A stretch of DNA of 64,000 nucleotides from Crocosphaera chwakensis CCY0110 (GCF_000169335.1 NZ_AAXW01000019.1:18366-82365); one strand, 5' to 3'; positions 41,934 through 51,981 are shown, counted from the stretch's first letter. A program made the numbers and translations. Notes: a model not told the origin generated them from the sequence alone.

Positions 41934-43688
41934 GTGTCTGCCCTGTCATCAAACGCCAAATCATCCTTAGTCAAGAAAAATGGTGCTTCTGTCCCCAGAA
42001 GCATTACTCAGTTGGAAACGGCTGAAAAATACCGTTGGAACCGCGAAAACTATTCGATTACGCGCCGTCGTTTAGATATTTGGCGGTTCGTTCTTTCCTT
42101 GCTGTTCCGTTTTTGGCGCAACGGTAAAAAATGGACTTATAAAAATGGCTTTACCGAAGAAAAATTAGCTCAAAGGCGGAAAATACAAGCGGTTTGGATA
42201 AGGGAAAACTTGTTAAATCTGGGTCCAACCTTTATTAAAGTAGGACAATTGTTCTCAACACGAGCCGATTTATTCCCGATTGAATATGTCGAAGAACTCT
42301 CTAAACTACAAGATGAAGTTCCAGCCTTTACCTACGAACAAGTGAGCAAAATTGTTGAAAAAGACTTAGGAAAGCCATTATCTAGGCTTTTTCGCAATTT
42401 TGATCCCGTTCCCATTGCAGCAGCTAGTTTAGGTCAAGTACATAAAGCCAAACTCCATTCTGGAGAAGAGGTCGTGGTTAAGGTTCAACGACCTGGCCTG
42501 AAGCAACTCTTTACCATTGATCTAGCTATTCTGAAGAAAATAGCCTATTATTTCCAAAACCACCCAAGATGGGGGAAAGGACGGGACTGGATCGGTATTT
42601 ATGAAGAATGCTGTAAAATTCTTTGGCAAGAAACTGACTATCTCAATGAAGGGCAAAACGCTGATACCTTTCGGCGCAACTTTAGGGGAGAAAATTGGGT
42701 AAAAGTGCCAAGGGTTTACTGGCGTTATACTTCCCCCCGTGTGCTTACTTTAGAGTACCTTCCAGGGATTAAAATTAGTCATTATGAAGGATTAGAGGCT
42801 GCTGGGTTAGATCGCAAGTTATTGGCGAAATTAGGAGCGAAAGCTTATTTATGTCAATTGCTCAATGATGGCTTTTTCCATGCTGATCCTCACCCTGGTA
42901 ATATTGCTGTAGATACGGATGGATCGTTGATTTTCTACGATTTTGGCATGATGGGGCGTATTAATACCAATGTTAGGGAGAAGTTAATGGATACTCTCTT
43001 TGGTATTGCTCAAAAAGATGGCGATCGCGTGGTATCTGCCTTAATTTCTTTGGGTGCTTTGAGTCCTACCGATGACATGGGACCGGTGCGTCGTTCAGTG
43101 CAGTTCATGTTAGATAACTTCATGGACAAACCCTTTGAAGAACAATCGATTGCTGCTATTAGCGATGATTTATATGAAATTGCTTACGATCAGCCGTTTC
43201 GGTTTCCTGCTACCTTCACCTTTGTGATGCGAGCGTTTTCTACCCTAGAAGGCGTAGGGAAAGGCTTAGATCCCAATTTTAATTTTATGGAGGTAGCTCA
43301 ACCTTTTGCTTTAGACCTAGTAGCAGATATGAACGGAAGTACAGGCAATAGCATCATAGACGAAATTACTCGTCAGGCAACTCAGGTAAGTAACACAGCC
43401 TTGGGTTTACCGCGACGCATTGACGATACCATAGAAAAGTTAGATCGGGGTGATATTAAATTAAGAGTCCGTTCTGTTGAATCTGACCGTTTATTACGTC
43501 GTCTCGGTATGATGCAAATGGCCACCAATTACAGTGTGTTTTTAAGTGCGTTAGTCATTTGTGGCACTCTCTTATTTATTAACGGTTATATCAAAATTGC
43601 AGTAGTAGCAATTTTGTTGGGATTAGTTCCTGCCTGGGGGTTTATTCGTCTCCTGCGTCGTATTAATCGTTTAGATAAAATGTTTTAG
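41934..43688 (+). CDS. AarF/ABC1/UbiB-family atypical kinase
   Basis: A 584-residue protein of the ABC1 (UbiB/ADCK) family, whose members support quinone synthesis in bacteria and plastids. The family-specific KxGQ helix is FIKVGQLFSTRADLFP, the Ala-rich loop replacing the usual Gly-loop is AAASLGQVHKAKL, the Lys is in VVVKVQRPG, and the catalytic and metal motifs are FFHADPHPGNI and YDFGMMG. Two hydrophobic segments at the C-terminus (YSVFLSALVICGTLLFING and AVVAILLGLVPAWGF) anchor it in the membrane. The start is a GTG. In cyanobacteria several paralogues exist; substrate is unknown, plausibly plastoquinone or tocopherol metabolism. Confidence 0.9.
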   Translation: MSALSSNAKSSLVKKNGASVPRSITQLETAEKYRWNRENYSITRRRLDIWRFVLSLLFRFWRNGKKWTYKNGFTEEKLAQRRKIQAVWIRENLLNLGPTFIKVGQLFSTRADLFPIEYVEELSKLQDEVPAFTYEQVSKIVEKDLGKPLSRLFRNFDPVPIAAASLGQVHKAKLHSGEEVVVKVQRPGLKQLFTIDLAILKKIAYYFQNHPRWGKGRDWIGIYEECCKILWQETDYLNEGQNADTFRRNFRGENWVKVPRVYWRYTSPRVLTLEYLPGIKISHYEGLEAAGLDRKLLAKLGAKAYLCQLLNDGFFHADPHPGNIAVDTDGSLIFYDFGMMGRINTNVREKLMDTLFGIAQKDGDRVVSALISLGALSPTDDMGPVRRSVQFMLDNFMDKPFEEQSIAAISDDLYEIAYDQPFRFPATFTFVMRAFSTLEGVGKGLDPNFNFMEVAQPFALDLVADMNGSTGNSIIDEITRQATQVSNTALGLPRRIDDTIEKLDRGDIKLRVRSVESDRLLRRLGMMQMATNYSVFLSALVICGTLLFINGYIKIAVVAILLGLVPAWGFIRLLRRINRLDKMF

Positions 43689-43766
43689 TTATGACTGCTA
43701 ATTTCTCTGATAACACTTCCCTTTTGGGAAAAAATTTGCTTTCATAAGTAAAAACCCTTGGTTAAG

Positions 43767-44903
43767 ATGCCAGTGAATACCATTCCCCCTGTTGATTTAG
43801 TTCGTCAATATAAGCTAATCAGTGACGAAATTGATAGTGCTGTTCTTGAAGTTGTGCGCTCCGGTCGTTATATCGGTGGTGCAGTGGTTAGCGACTTTGA
43901 AAAGCAATTAGCTCAATATGTCGGTAGTTCTTATTGTGTTAGCTGTAATTCGGGAACCGATGCCCTTTATTTAGCTTTAAAAGCCTTAAATATTGGAGAA
44001 GGAGATGAAGTAATTACCACACCCTTTACCTTCATTGCCACAGCAGAAACCATCAGTTTGACGGGAGCAAAACCCGTTTTTGTCGATATTGAGCGCGACA
44101 CCTTTAATATTGATGTCGAAGCCATAGAAGCTGCCATTACCCCCCAAACTAAAGCTATTATCCCTGTCCATCTTTTTGGTCAACCTGTGAATATGACCCG
44201 TTTAATGGACATTGCTCAAAAGCATAAACTTTACGTAATTGAAGACTGCGCTCAAGCTACCGGAGCAAAATGGGGAGACGACATTGTAGGGAGTATCGGG
44301 CATATTGGTTGTTTTAGCTTCTTTCCTACCAAAAATTTAGGAACCTGTGGAGATGGTGGGGCAGTTACTACTGATGATGAAGCGATCGCCCAAAAGATAC
44401 AAGTAATTAAAGAACATGGTTCAGCACAACGGTATTATCACGATGTTGTAGGGATTAATAGTCGCCTTGACAGTATTCAAGCAGCTATTTTACAGGTTAA
44501 ATTGCGTTATCTCAATCAATGGAATGAGCAGAGAAGAGAAATTGCACAACGCTATCATCAATTATTAAGTCCCATTCCAGGAATACAACTGCCTCAAGAA
44601 ATAAAGGGAGGCTATCATGTCTGGAATCAATACACCATTTTAGTTGAAAATAAAAGTAATCAAGACATAACAACTAGAGATAATCTTAGAGAAAAATTAC
44701 AAGAAAAAGGGATTATTTCTATGATTTATTATCCTATTCCCTTACATTTACAAAAAGTCTATCAAAATTTAGGCTACAAAACTACAGATTTTTCTGTTAC
44801 TGAAAAAGCTGCTAGTGAAGTCCTATCTCTACCTATGTTTCCTGATCTTTCTCTTGAAGAACAAGAACAAATTGCTTATAGTTTAAAAGATTATTGTCAT
44901 TAA
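43767..44903 (+). CDS. DegT/DnrJ/EryC1/StrS aminotransferase
   Basis: A 378-residue PLP enzyme that adds an amino group to a keto-sugar nucleotide. The family order is seen: YVGSSYCVSCNSGTDALYLA, EVITTPFTFIATAETISL, VIEDCAQATGAKWG, and the PLP Lys in FSFFPTKNLGTCGDGGAV near residue 190. HVWNQYTILV and RDNLREKLQEKGI are the usual C-terminal substrate segments. An upstream in-frame TTG at 43758 would add three residues; the ATG is preferred. No other sugar-nucleotide gene lies beside it, so the product sugar (for LPS, exopolysaccharide or a glycan) is unknown. Confidence 0.92.
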   Translation: MPVNTIPPVDLVRQYKLISDEIDSAVLEVVRSGRYIGGAVVSDFEKQLAQYVGSSYCVSCNSGTDALYLALKALNIGEGDEVITTPFTFIATAETISLTGAKPVFVDIERDTFNIDVEAIEAAITPQTKAIIPVHLFGQPVNMTRLMDIAQKHKLYVIEDCAQATGAKWGDDIVGSIGHIGCFSFFPTKNLGTCGDGGAVTTDDEAIAQKIQVIKEHGSAQRYYHDVVGINSRLDSIQAAILQVKLRYLNQWNEQRREIAQRYHQLLSPIPGIQLPQEIKGGYHVWNQYTILVENKSNQDITTRDNLREKLQEKGIISMIYYPIPLHLQKVYQNLGYKTTDFSVTEKAASEVLSLPMFPDLSLEEQEQIAYSLKDYCH

Positions 44904-45102
44904 AAAAATGTTTTGACTTAATTTAAAATAGTAATGGAGATTTTATAATCTTTAGCAATCAATAAGTATTAATTATTTGGTAAATTTAATATTAGAAATT
45001 AATTTTCTCTAACTCTTTGCTGTGTGTCACGAACTTAAGGATTATCATAAGGGAAGAGATTTTTCTTGATTGATAACCATAGCAAGGGACAGGCATCCGT
45101 TA

Positions 45103-45693
45103 ATGAACGAAGTGAAGTTAATTTCTGGGCGAGGTATTCCCTTAGTGGGAGACGATATCGATACCGATCGCATTATTCCAGCGCGATTTTTGCGTTGTGT
45201 CACCTTTGACGGCTTAGGAGAGCAAGTTTTTGCTGATGATCGTACCCAACTCAAAGGAGAACATCCTTTTGATCAACCTCAGTATCAAGGAGCTAATCTT
45301 TTAGTGGTCAATGCTAACTTTGGCTGTGGATCATCCAGAGAACACGCCCCACAAGCCATCATACGATGGGGGATAAAAGCTATTATCGGAGAAAGTTTTG
45401 CCGAAATCTTTTTCGGTAACTGTATTGCCAATGGCGTTCCTTGTGTTACCGCATCTCCGGAAGCAATCAAAACCTTACAAAGTAAACTACAAAGTAACCC
45501 CCAAGCTCAAATTACCCTTGATTTAGCAGCTAAACAAGTAAAATGCGATGATTGGGTCGCAACGATTTCGATGGGAGAAGGATCTCGTCAAATGCTTCTT
45601 GAAGGAACATGGGATAGTTGTAGTCAGTTAATTCAAAATCCAGACCAGATTAAACAGACAACACAAAAATTACCCTATCTTGCTTGGCAATAA
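45103..45693 (+). CDS. leuD: 3-isopropylmalate dehydratase small subunit
   Basis: A 196-residue subunit that pairs with LeuC to isomerise isopropylmalate in leucine synthesis. The swivel-domain motifs are GDDIDTDRIIPARFL at the N-terminus and NFGCGSSREHAPQAI in the middle, followed by ESFAEIFFGNCIANGVP. The ATG at 45103 (MNEVKLISGRG) fits family starts; the frame extends to a TTG at 45070 without a convincing start. LeuC is not in the window. Confidence 0.95.
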   Translation: MNEVKLISGRGIPLVGDDIDTDRIIPARFLRCVTFDGLGEQVFADDRTQLKGEHPFDQPQYQGANLLVVNANFGCGSSREHAPQAIIRWGIKAIIGESFAEIFFGNCIANGVPCVTASPEAIKTLQSKLQSNPQAQITLDLAAKQVKCDDWVATISMGEGSRQMLLEGTWDSCSQLIQNPDQIKQTTQKLPYLAWQ

Positions 45694-45747
45694 AAGGTAT
45701 AAAGTCAATAGGGAAGGATTGAGGCGATCCAATAATCATCAAACTTT

Positions 45748-46764
45748 TTGTTTATTCCCTCCTCTATCCCTGACAAATCAAATTATAGCGATTTAAAAAC
45801 ATTGAATGTCGAAGCATTAATCTGGCAATACAGTCAAGGAAAAAGAGATTTTAGTCGACTAGACCTTCAGCGAATAGAGTTAATTAGAGAAAAGCTCACG
45901 GAGGTCAATTTAAGTCGGACTGCTTTGGACTGGGCAAATTTAAGTGGAACCGATCTCACTAAAGCCAATTTAAATCGTGCTGAATTGACTCATGCTCGTT
46001 TGATTAGTTCTACGTTACTTAGTGCTGATTTAGGTGGGGCTAATTTAAGTCATGCTGACTTAAGTTGGGTAAATTTAGAAAATGCTAATTTAGTCAGTGC
46101 TGATTTAACTGGAGCTAATCTTAAACAAGTCAATCTCAGTAATGCTGATCTCAGAAGTGCTAATTTGAGTTCAGCGAATCTGAGTGGAGCTATTCTGAAT
46201 GGGGCAAAATTCAGTCGTGTTGATCTCAGTGAAGCCAATTTAAGCGGAGTCGATCTCAGTGGAGCCAATTTAAGTCGCGCTGATTTGAGTGGGGCTGATC
46301 TCAGAGAGGCTGATTTAACCAACGCTAACCTTTATAAAGCAGATATCAATGACAGTAAACTACATAATATTGATCTCCAAGAGGCATTTTTACAAGGAGC
46401 AAACTTTAGTCGAGCAAATTTAAAAGGAGCCAATTTGAGTGGAGCTATTTTACGAGAAGTCAACCTGAATCTTGTTGCTTTATCTGAGTTTCATGTACAA
46501 TCTGTTACCTTGGCCAGCGAAATTGATTTAAGTTCAGCTAATCTGAAAAATGCAAACTTGAAAGGAGCCATTTTACGTCATGCTAATTTGGGGTATGGGT
46601 TACTATATCGAACCTTTTTAAACGATAGTATTTTGCGCGGTGCTAATTTGATTGATGCGTCTTTGCGAGGGGGCGATTTTCGTAATGCTAATTTTCGTAA
46701 TAGCAACATTAATAATATTAATTTAACTGAAGCTACTATGCCTGATGGAAGTATTCATCCCTAA
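45748..46764 (+). CDS. Pentapeptide-repeat protein
   Basis: A 338-residue protein. After about 50 residues (TLNVEALIWQYSQGKRDFSR) come roughly 45 pentapeptide repeats of the A(D/N)LSG type, forming a square right-handed beta-helix. A short non-repeat break lies near residues 240-255. No ATG is available before residue 50; the frame opens at TTG 45748, so the true start or a lost start is uncertain. Cyanobacteria have many such proteins and most functions are unknown; the best known examples mimic DNA or act as scaffolds. Confidence 0.85.
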   Translation: MFIPSSIPDKSNYSDLKTLNVEALIWQYSQGKRDFSRLDLQRIELIREKLTEVNLSRTALDWANLSGTDLTKANLNRAELTHARLISSTLLSADLGGANLSHADLSWVNLENANLVSADLTGANLKQVNLSNADLRSANLSSANLSGAILNGAKFSRVDLSEANLSGVDLSGANLSRADLSGADLREADLTNANLYKADINDSKLHNIDLQEAFLQGANFSRANLKGANLSGAILREVNLNLVALSEFHVQSVTLASEIDLSSANLKNANLKGAILRHANLGYGLLYRTFLNDSILRGANLIDASLRGGDFRNANFRNSNINNINLTEATMPDGSIHP

Positions 46765-46875
46765 AACCTTGAATGAATCCGAAGTCATTTTATGAAGTTT
46801 TACAGGCTGTCTTTTGACGAATAATCAGACTCATCAGTACAATAGGATCCTCAAAAAGCCTTTTATTCAAACATT

Positions 46876-47229
46876 ATGGTGTCTAGATTAAAACCTGAAG
46901 AATTAATTGATATGCAAGCTACAGGAGAATGTAGTCAGCCGAAGAAAAGGAAACTGATTTCCATTGGTATTACTCCTACAGGTTACATTTCTATTGGGGT
47001 TGCACCGATGGGCATTGTTGCTATTGGTATTGTACCGATGGGTTTAATCTCTTTTGGAACTGTGGCTATGGGAACGATCGCCGGTGGTTTAGTGAGTATG
47101 GGAGTCATTTCTGTAGGCATAGAAACCATGTCTCTTGTCAACCTAGGTAAATGGCAAGTTGGCCCGGTTGAAATTCGCTCAGAACCCCATGATCATACTA
47201 ATCATGACAGTCATCAGCATCACAACTAA
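46876..47229 (+). CDS. Decapeptide-repeat protein with His-rich tail
   Basis: A 117-residue protein of no recognised family. Residues 31-90 are six exact ten-residue repeats, each beginning with Gly: GITPTGYISI, GVAPMGIVAI, GIVPMGLISF, GTVAMGTIAG, GLVSMGVISV, GIETMSLVNL. The pattern Gly-aliphatic-x-small-Met-Gly-x-aliphatic-small-aliphatic suggests a small beta-solenoid or a membrane-embedded Gly/Met rod. The C-terminus, HDHTNHDSHQHHN, has seven His in 13 residues and could bind Zn, Ni, Co or Cu. It is 95 bases upstream of the hybrid kinase on the same strand. Function unknown; a metal role is inferred only from the tail. Confidence 0.75.
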   Translation: MVSRLKPEELIDMQATGECSQPKKRKLISIGITPTGYISIGVAPMGIVAIGIVPMGLISFGTVAMGTIAGGLVSMGVISVGIETMSLVNLGKWQVGPVEIRSEPHDHTNHDSHQHHN

Positions 47230-47324
47230 AAACGAGATTATTTAAGTGGTTCCCCCATTCACTATGATTGATCAATTGGTAAGATAGAAAAAAGTATGAG
47301 TATTGTAATAAAAAAACTGGATGA

Positions 47325-50300
47325 ATGGGGAATCTTCGATATTATGGTATTCTCTCTCTATTATTACTGATTGGAGTATTAGGTAATTACTACAAATTAT
47401 CCCTATTTTTCGGGGTTGATTTCCTTTTCGGTAGTATTGCTGTTTTAATTGTTGTTTACTGTTATGGCATTTTTTGGGGAACCCTTGCCGGAATGCTGGC
47501 TGGCAGTATCACTTTTTATCTGTGGGGTCATCCCTATGCCATGATCATAGCTACCCTAGAAGCAGCATTCATTGCTCTGTGGTCTCGTCGACAACGTAAT
47601 TTTGTCCTCCTTGATGGTATTTATTGGGTCTTATTGGGAATGCCTCTAGTGGGGCTATTTTATGGGTTAATTTTACCTGTATCCGCATCGGGAACTCTAC
47701 TCATTGCTTTAAAACAAGGACTTAATGGTATTTTTAACGCCTTGATTGCTAATTTACTTATTTCTTATATTCCCCTCGATCATTTAATTAATCCTCAAAA
47801 ATCAAAACAGCCTCTTTCTTTAACGCAAACTCTCTTCAACTTTCTCTTAGCATTTATTTTATTCCCCAGTCTTTTTCTAACAGTGCTGCACGGTAAAGAA
47901 AGTCTTAGCTTCATTGAAGCAGAAATTCAATCAGAACTTGAAATTGTCAGTATTACGATTAGTAAAAATATTAACAATTGGTATGTGCAGCATCTTCAAG
48001 GACTAGAAGCGTTAGCCTTGATGTTATCGGACTCACAAAACTTAGAAACAACTCAATCATTAGCATTAATGAAAAATGCTTTACCTGCTTTTAACAAAAT
48101 TTATATCATTGATAACCAAGGTATTATTTTAGACGCTTATCCTACAACGAATAGATTAGGAGAAATTTTAAAGGGAAGGAATGTTAATACACTCATTTCC
48201 CTAAAAGAATTAGCCCTAAATAAAAAACCTTCCATAACTAAAGTACATACAGATAAAGCAGTTCCTATTCCTCATATTAGTATTCAAGTTCCTATTACTA
48301 ATTCCTCCACTAATCGCTTAACAGGTGTCGTTTATGGTTCTCTTCACTTAAGTATGCTTTCTCAACTGGTCAATATTAAATTAGAAAAGTTTGAAATACA
48401 AACTATTTTAGTTGATGAAGATAATACAATTATTGCTGCAAATAAAAAAAGTCTAACTCCTTTAGAAAGATTTGACTGGAAAGAAGGGGGAGAAATCTTT
48501 CAAAGTTCTGATCATGATACTATTTTTCAATGGCTCCCCATTGCCCCAGGCACACCAACTATGACCCGTTGGCGTGAGTCATTTTACGTTAAAGAAATTC
48601 CTCTTTCTCCGACTTTACCTTGGTCTTTAATCATAAGACTTAAAACTGCTAATCATTTTAATTATTTGGAACAACTTTATATCAAAAACTTGGTAGCGAT
48701 GTTATTAATTTCTTTAATTGGCTTATTCTTAGCTTTTAATATTAGTCGTTTTACCAGTAAGCCTCTTAAGAAATTAGCTGAAATTACTCAATATTTACCT
48801 CAAAAAATTTTAAAAGGAGAACAAGAATCACCTCTACCAACAATGAAAATAAATGAGTTTCTACAAATTACTAATAACTTTGACGTAATGAGTAAAATAT
48901 TGGAAAGTAAATTTCAATCGATAAAAAATCATCAATATGATTTAGAAAATATTGTTGAATCAAGAACAGAAGAATTAGTTAGATTGAATAAAATTTTAAC
49001 CAGAGAAATTTTTGAAAAGCAAGCAATAGAAGAAGAATTAAGAGAAAAAGAAAAACGTTATGATTTGGCAGTATCAGGGACAAACGACGGTATTTGGGAT
49101 TGGGATTTAAGAAATGATATGGTTTATTATTCCCCTGTGTGGATGAAGATTTTAGGCTATGAACATGAATCTTTACCTCATGTTTTATCAACTTGGTCTG
49201 ATCATATCCATCCTGATGATTTAGAGTTAGCAATTCAAGACGTAAAAAATCATTTACAAGGTAACACAACAATATACACAAATATCCATCGTATCCAACA
49301 TCATAATGGTCATTATATTTGGATCGAAGCTAAAGGAAAATGTATTCGAGATCAACAAGGAAAACCCTATCGTTTAGTAGGGACTATTACTGACATTACA
49401 GAGAGAAAAAAATACCAAGAAGCTCTAGAAAAAGCAAAAGAAACCGCAGAAATTGCTAACAATGCTAAAAGTGAGTTTTTAGCAAATATGAGTCATGAAA
49501 TTAGAACTCCTATGAATGCAATTTTAGGATTTTGTGACTTACTCGACAAGAAAGTTAATGATGAACGCTCTCGTCGTTATCTTGAGTCTATTACTTCTGC
49601 CGGAAAAATGTTGTTATCTTTAATCAATGATATTTTAGATTTGTCAAAAATTGAAGCAGGGAAAATCAAAATTATTTATAAATCAATTCAATTAAAAGAA
49701 GTGATTTTTGAAATCAAGCAAATGTTTGCAGAAACGGCAAAACAAAAACAATTAGAATTATTGATTGATATTGATGATAACGTTCCTGATGTTATTATTT
49801 TCGATGAAGTTAGACTTAAACAAATTCTTTTTAATTTAGTGGGTAATGCTCTAAAATTTACCGAAGAAGGATATATAAAAATAACTCTGAAGAGTACATT
49901 ATTCAAGTCGGATAACCATCAGAAATTTAGCCATTGTTCTTTAAAAATATCTATAGAAGATACCGGAATCGGTATTGCTGAAGACCAACAAGAAAGAATT
50001 TTTGATGTCTTTACTCAAAGCGAGGGACAGAGTAGTCGAAAATATGGAGGAACAGGTTTAGGATTAACTATTACAAAACGTTTAACTGAGATATTAGAAG
50101 GAACTATCGACCTAGACAGTCAACTAGGCAAGGGAAGCATCTTTATATTATCTTTTCCTAAAGTCAGCCTAGGAGAGACTAAAGATGTAAATCCTCATAA
50201 AGAATTCATAAATATTGATTTTAATCAACTATCACCTCTGACTATTTTGGTTGTTGATGATATTGCTTCAAACCGAGATTTATTCATTGGTTATTTTGAG

Positions 50301-50912
50301 GATACTCACCATACAATTTTACTAGCCAATGATGGGAGTAAAGCTCTAGAAATTATTAAAAGTCATAAGATCGATCTTATTTTGATGGACTTAAGAATGC
50401 CAATGGTAGATGGTTATGAAGCGAGTAAAATTATCAAAGATAGACTAAAAAGCAGGAATATTCCTATCATTATCTTAAGTGCTTCTGTTCAAGATCAAGA
50501 AAAAGAAGAATTGAAACAAATTTGTCAAGGTTTTTTGATAAAACCCATTAGCCGATTTCAACTATTATTAAGATTGACAAAGCTTTTTCCTGATACACCA
50601 GTTAAAACCTTAAGTAGTGTTACTCAAGAAAATAACCCTAAGTCAGCCCTAAGCTATACGCAAAGTTCTCCGGAATTATTAGACAAGCTTTATCAGGAAG
50701 AAGAAAAAGTATGGCATAATTTACGAAAGACGATGATTACTAAAGAATTACGTCAATTTGCCCAACGCTTGCAACAATGGGGAGAAGAGTATCACTGTCA
50801 AATTTTGATTGACTATGCTCATCGTCTAGAAACTCAGCAACAAGAATTTGATAGTGAAAACCTAACTAAAACTATAGAGAGTTTCCCAAATATAGTGCGA
50901 TCGCTACTATAA
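47325..50912 (+). CDS. Membrane-bound hybrid histidine kinase
   Basis: A 1195-residue sensor. Four to six membrane helices occupy residues 1-160. Another precedes a periplasmic Cache-like sensor (about 190-445), which ends at a further helix near 455-475. A PAS domain with its C-terminal motif lies near 575-705 (DGIWDWDLRNDMVYYSPVWM). The phospho-His is in ANMSHEIRTPMNAILG near residue 725, followed by an HATPase domain with NALKFTEEGYI, DTGIGIAED and GGTGLGLTI. A receiver domain (DLILMDLRMPMVDG near residue 1020, FLIKPISR) and a helical tail complete it. It should start a phosphorelay in response to an extracytoplasmic ligand. The diguanylate cyclase with a receiver domain begins 38 bases downstream and is a likely partner. 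Confidence 0.94.
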   Translation: MGNLRYYGILSLLLLIGVLGNYYKLSLFFGVDFLFGSIAVLIVVYCYGIFWGTLAGMLAGSITFYLWGHPYAMIIATLEAAFIALWSRRQRNFVLLDGIYWVLLGMPLVGLFYGLILPVSASGTLLIALKQGLNGIFNALIANLLISYIPLDHLINPQKSKQPLSLTQTLFNFLLAFILFPSLFLTVLHGKESLSFIEAEIQSELEIVSITISKNINNWYVQHLQGLEALALMLSDSQNLETTQSLALMKNALPAFNKIYIIDNQGIILDAYPTTNRLGEILKGRNVNTLISLKELALNKKPSITKVHTDKAVPIPHISIQVPITNSSTNRLTGVVYGSLHLSMLSQLVNIKLEKFEIQTILVDEDNTIIAANKKSLTPLERFDWKEGGEIFQSSDHDTIFQWLPIAPGTPTMTRWRESFYVKEIPLSPTLPWSLIIRLKTANHFNYLEQLYIKNLVAMLLISLIGLFLAFNISRFTSKPLKKLAEITQYLPQKILKGEQESPLPTMKINEFLQITNNFDVMSKILESKFQSIKNHQYDLENIVESRTEELVRLNKILTREIFEKQAIEEELREKEKRYDLAVSGTNDGIWDWDLRNDMVYYSPVWMKILGYEHESLPHVLSTWSDHIHPDDLELAIQDVKNHLQGNTTIYTNIHRIQHHNGHYIWIEAKGKCIRDQQGKPYRLVGTITDITERKKYQEALEKAKETAEIANNAKSEFLANMSHEIRTPMNAILGFCDLLDKKVNDERSRRYLESITSAGKMLLSLINDILDLSKIEAGKIKIIYKSIQLKEVIFEIKQMFAETAKQKQLELLIDIDDNVPDVIIFDEVRLKQILFNLVGNALKFTEEGYIKITLKSTLFKSDNHQKFSHCSLKISIEDTGIGIAEDQQERIFDVFTQSEGQSSRKYGGTGLGLTITKRLTEILEGTIDLDSQLGKGSIFILSFPKVSLGETKDVNPHKEFINIDFNQLSPLTILVVDDIASNRDLFIGYFEDTHHTILLANDGSKALEIIKSHKIDLILMDLRMPMVDGYEASKIIKDRLKSRNIPIIILSASVQDQEKEELKQICQGFLIKPISRFQLLLRLTKLFPDTPVKTLSSVTQENNPKSALSYTQSSPELLDKLYQEEEKVWHNLRKTMITKELRQFAQRLQQWGEEYHCQILIDYAHRLETQQQEFDSENLTKTIESFPNIVRSLL

Positions 50913-50950
50913 AAAATTTATTATTTGTTGCTTCCTAGTGTTATTAAAAA

Positions 50951-51958
50951 ATGAATAACTTAGAACCTTTTAAACCTGAAAATTTTTTGATTTTAATTGT
51001 AGATGATATTCCCAAAAATTTACAATTATTGATTGAAATTCTTGATACATCAGGTTATGGAACAACCTTTGCTGTCTCAGGAGAACAGGCGTTAGAAAGA
51101 GTTGAAGTAACGGACCCCGACTTAATTTTGTTAGATTTAATGATGCCGAAAATGAATGGGATAGAAGTCTGTAAAAGACTCAAAAATAACCCAAAAACAG
51201 AGCAAATTCCTATCATTTTTTTAACAGCAGCTACTGAAACCAATTATCTCATTAGTGCCTTTGAAGCCGGGGCAGTTGATTATGTGACTAAACCCTTTAA
51301 AACCCCTGAACTTTTAGCTCGAATTAAAACCCACTTAGACTTAAAAAGAACTAAAGATGAACTCATAAAGGCTTATAAAGAAATGCAACAAATTGCAGCC
51401 ACTGATGAATTAACAGGAATTGCTAATCGTCGCTCAATTTTTAATATCGGCAAACAGGAATTTGAGCGAAGTCAACGATATAAGTCTCCTTTTTCTATAT
51501 TAATGATTGACATTGATAAATTTAAGAGCATTAATGATACCTATGGTCATGATGTGGGAGACGAAGCCCTAAAAATGATGGTCAAAATTACTTTGAATTG
51601 TCTGCGAAAAGTAGACCATATCGGACGACTCGAAACAGAAGAAGAAGCTTTAGCGAAAAAAGGACATTTAGGAAGATTAGGGGGAGAAGAATTTGTCGTT
51701 ATTTTGCCTCACACTAATCTAAAAGGAGCTTACAAAGCAGCCCAACGAGTTTGTGAAGCTATGCCACAAGAAACGTTGCAAGTAGAAGATAAAACTGTTA
51801 GCATTACTGTCAGTATTGGAATAGGCACTTATGATCCAAAAGATCAAAAAATAGACGATATTCTCAAACGGGCTGATTTAGCACTTTTTGCTGCCAAAAA
51901 GAATGGAAGAAATAGAGTTGCTATTATGCACGAGGAACAGTTAAAAGTAAGTCAATAA
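50951..51958 (+). CDS. Response regulator with GGDEF domain (diguanylate cyclase), with an insertion
   Basis: A 335-residue enzyme expected to make cyclic di-GMP. The receiver domain (1-125) has the acidic pair in VDDIPKN, the phospho-Asp in LILLDLMMPKMNG near residue 63 and the Lys in YVTKPFKTPE. The GGDEF domain starts near 150 with DELTGIANRR and DIDKFKSIND. The active-site loop is GGEEF at 244-248. The RKVD I-site (219-222) is normally five residues before this loop; here 16 extra residues (228-243) follow HIGRL and end in a second HLGRL, giving an apparent tandem duplication with an acidic insert. The enzyme may still be active, but inhibition by c-di-GMP through the I-site could be altered. 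It lies directly behind the hybrid kinase. Confidence 0.92.
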   Translation: MNNLEPFKPENFLILIVDDIPKNLQLLIEILDTSGYGTTFAVSGEQALERVEVTDPDLILLDLMMPKMNGIEVCKRLKNNPKTEQIPIIFLTAATETNYLISAFEAGAVDYVTKPFKTPELLARIKTHLDLKRTKDELIKAYKEMQQIAATDELTGIANRRSIFNIGKQEFERSQRYKSPFSILMIDIDKFKSINDTYGHDVGDEALKMMVKITLNCLRKVDHIGRLETEEEALAKKGHLGRLGGEEFVVILPHTNLKGAYKAAQRVCEAMPQETLQVEDKTVSITVSIGIGTYDPKDQKIDDILKRADLALFAAKKNGRNRVAIMHEEQLKVSQ

Positions 51959-51981
51959 TTAGGGACTGGGCAATTATATAG

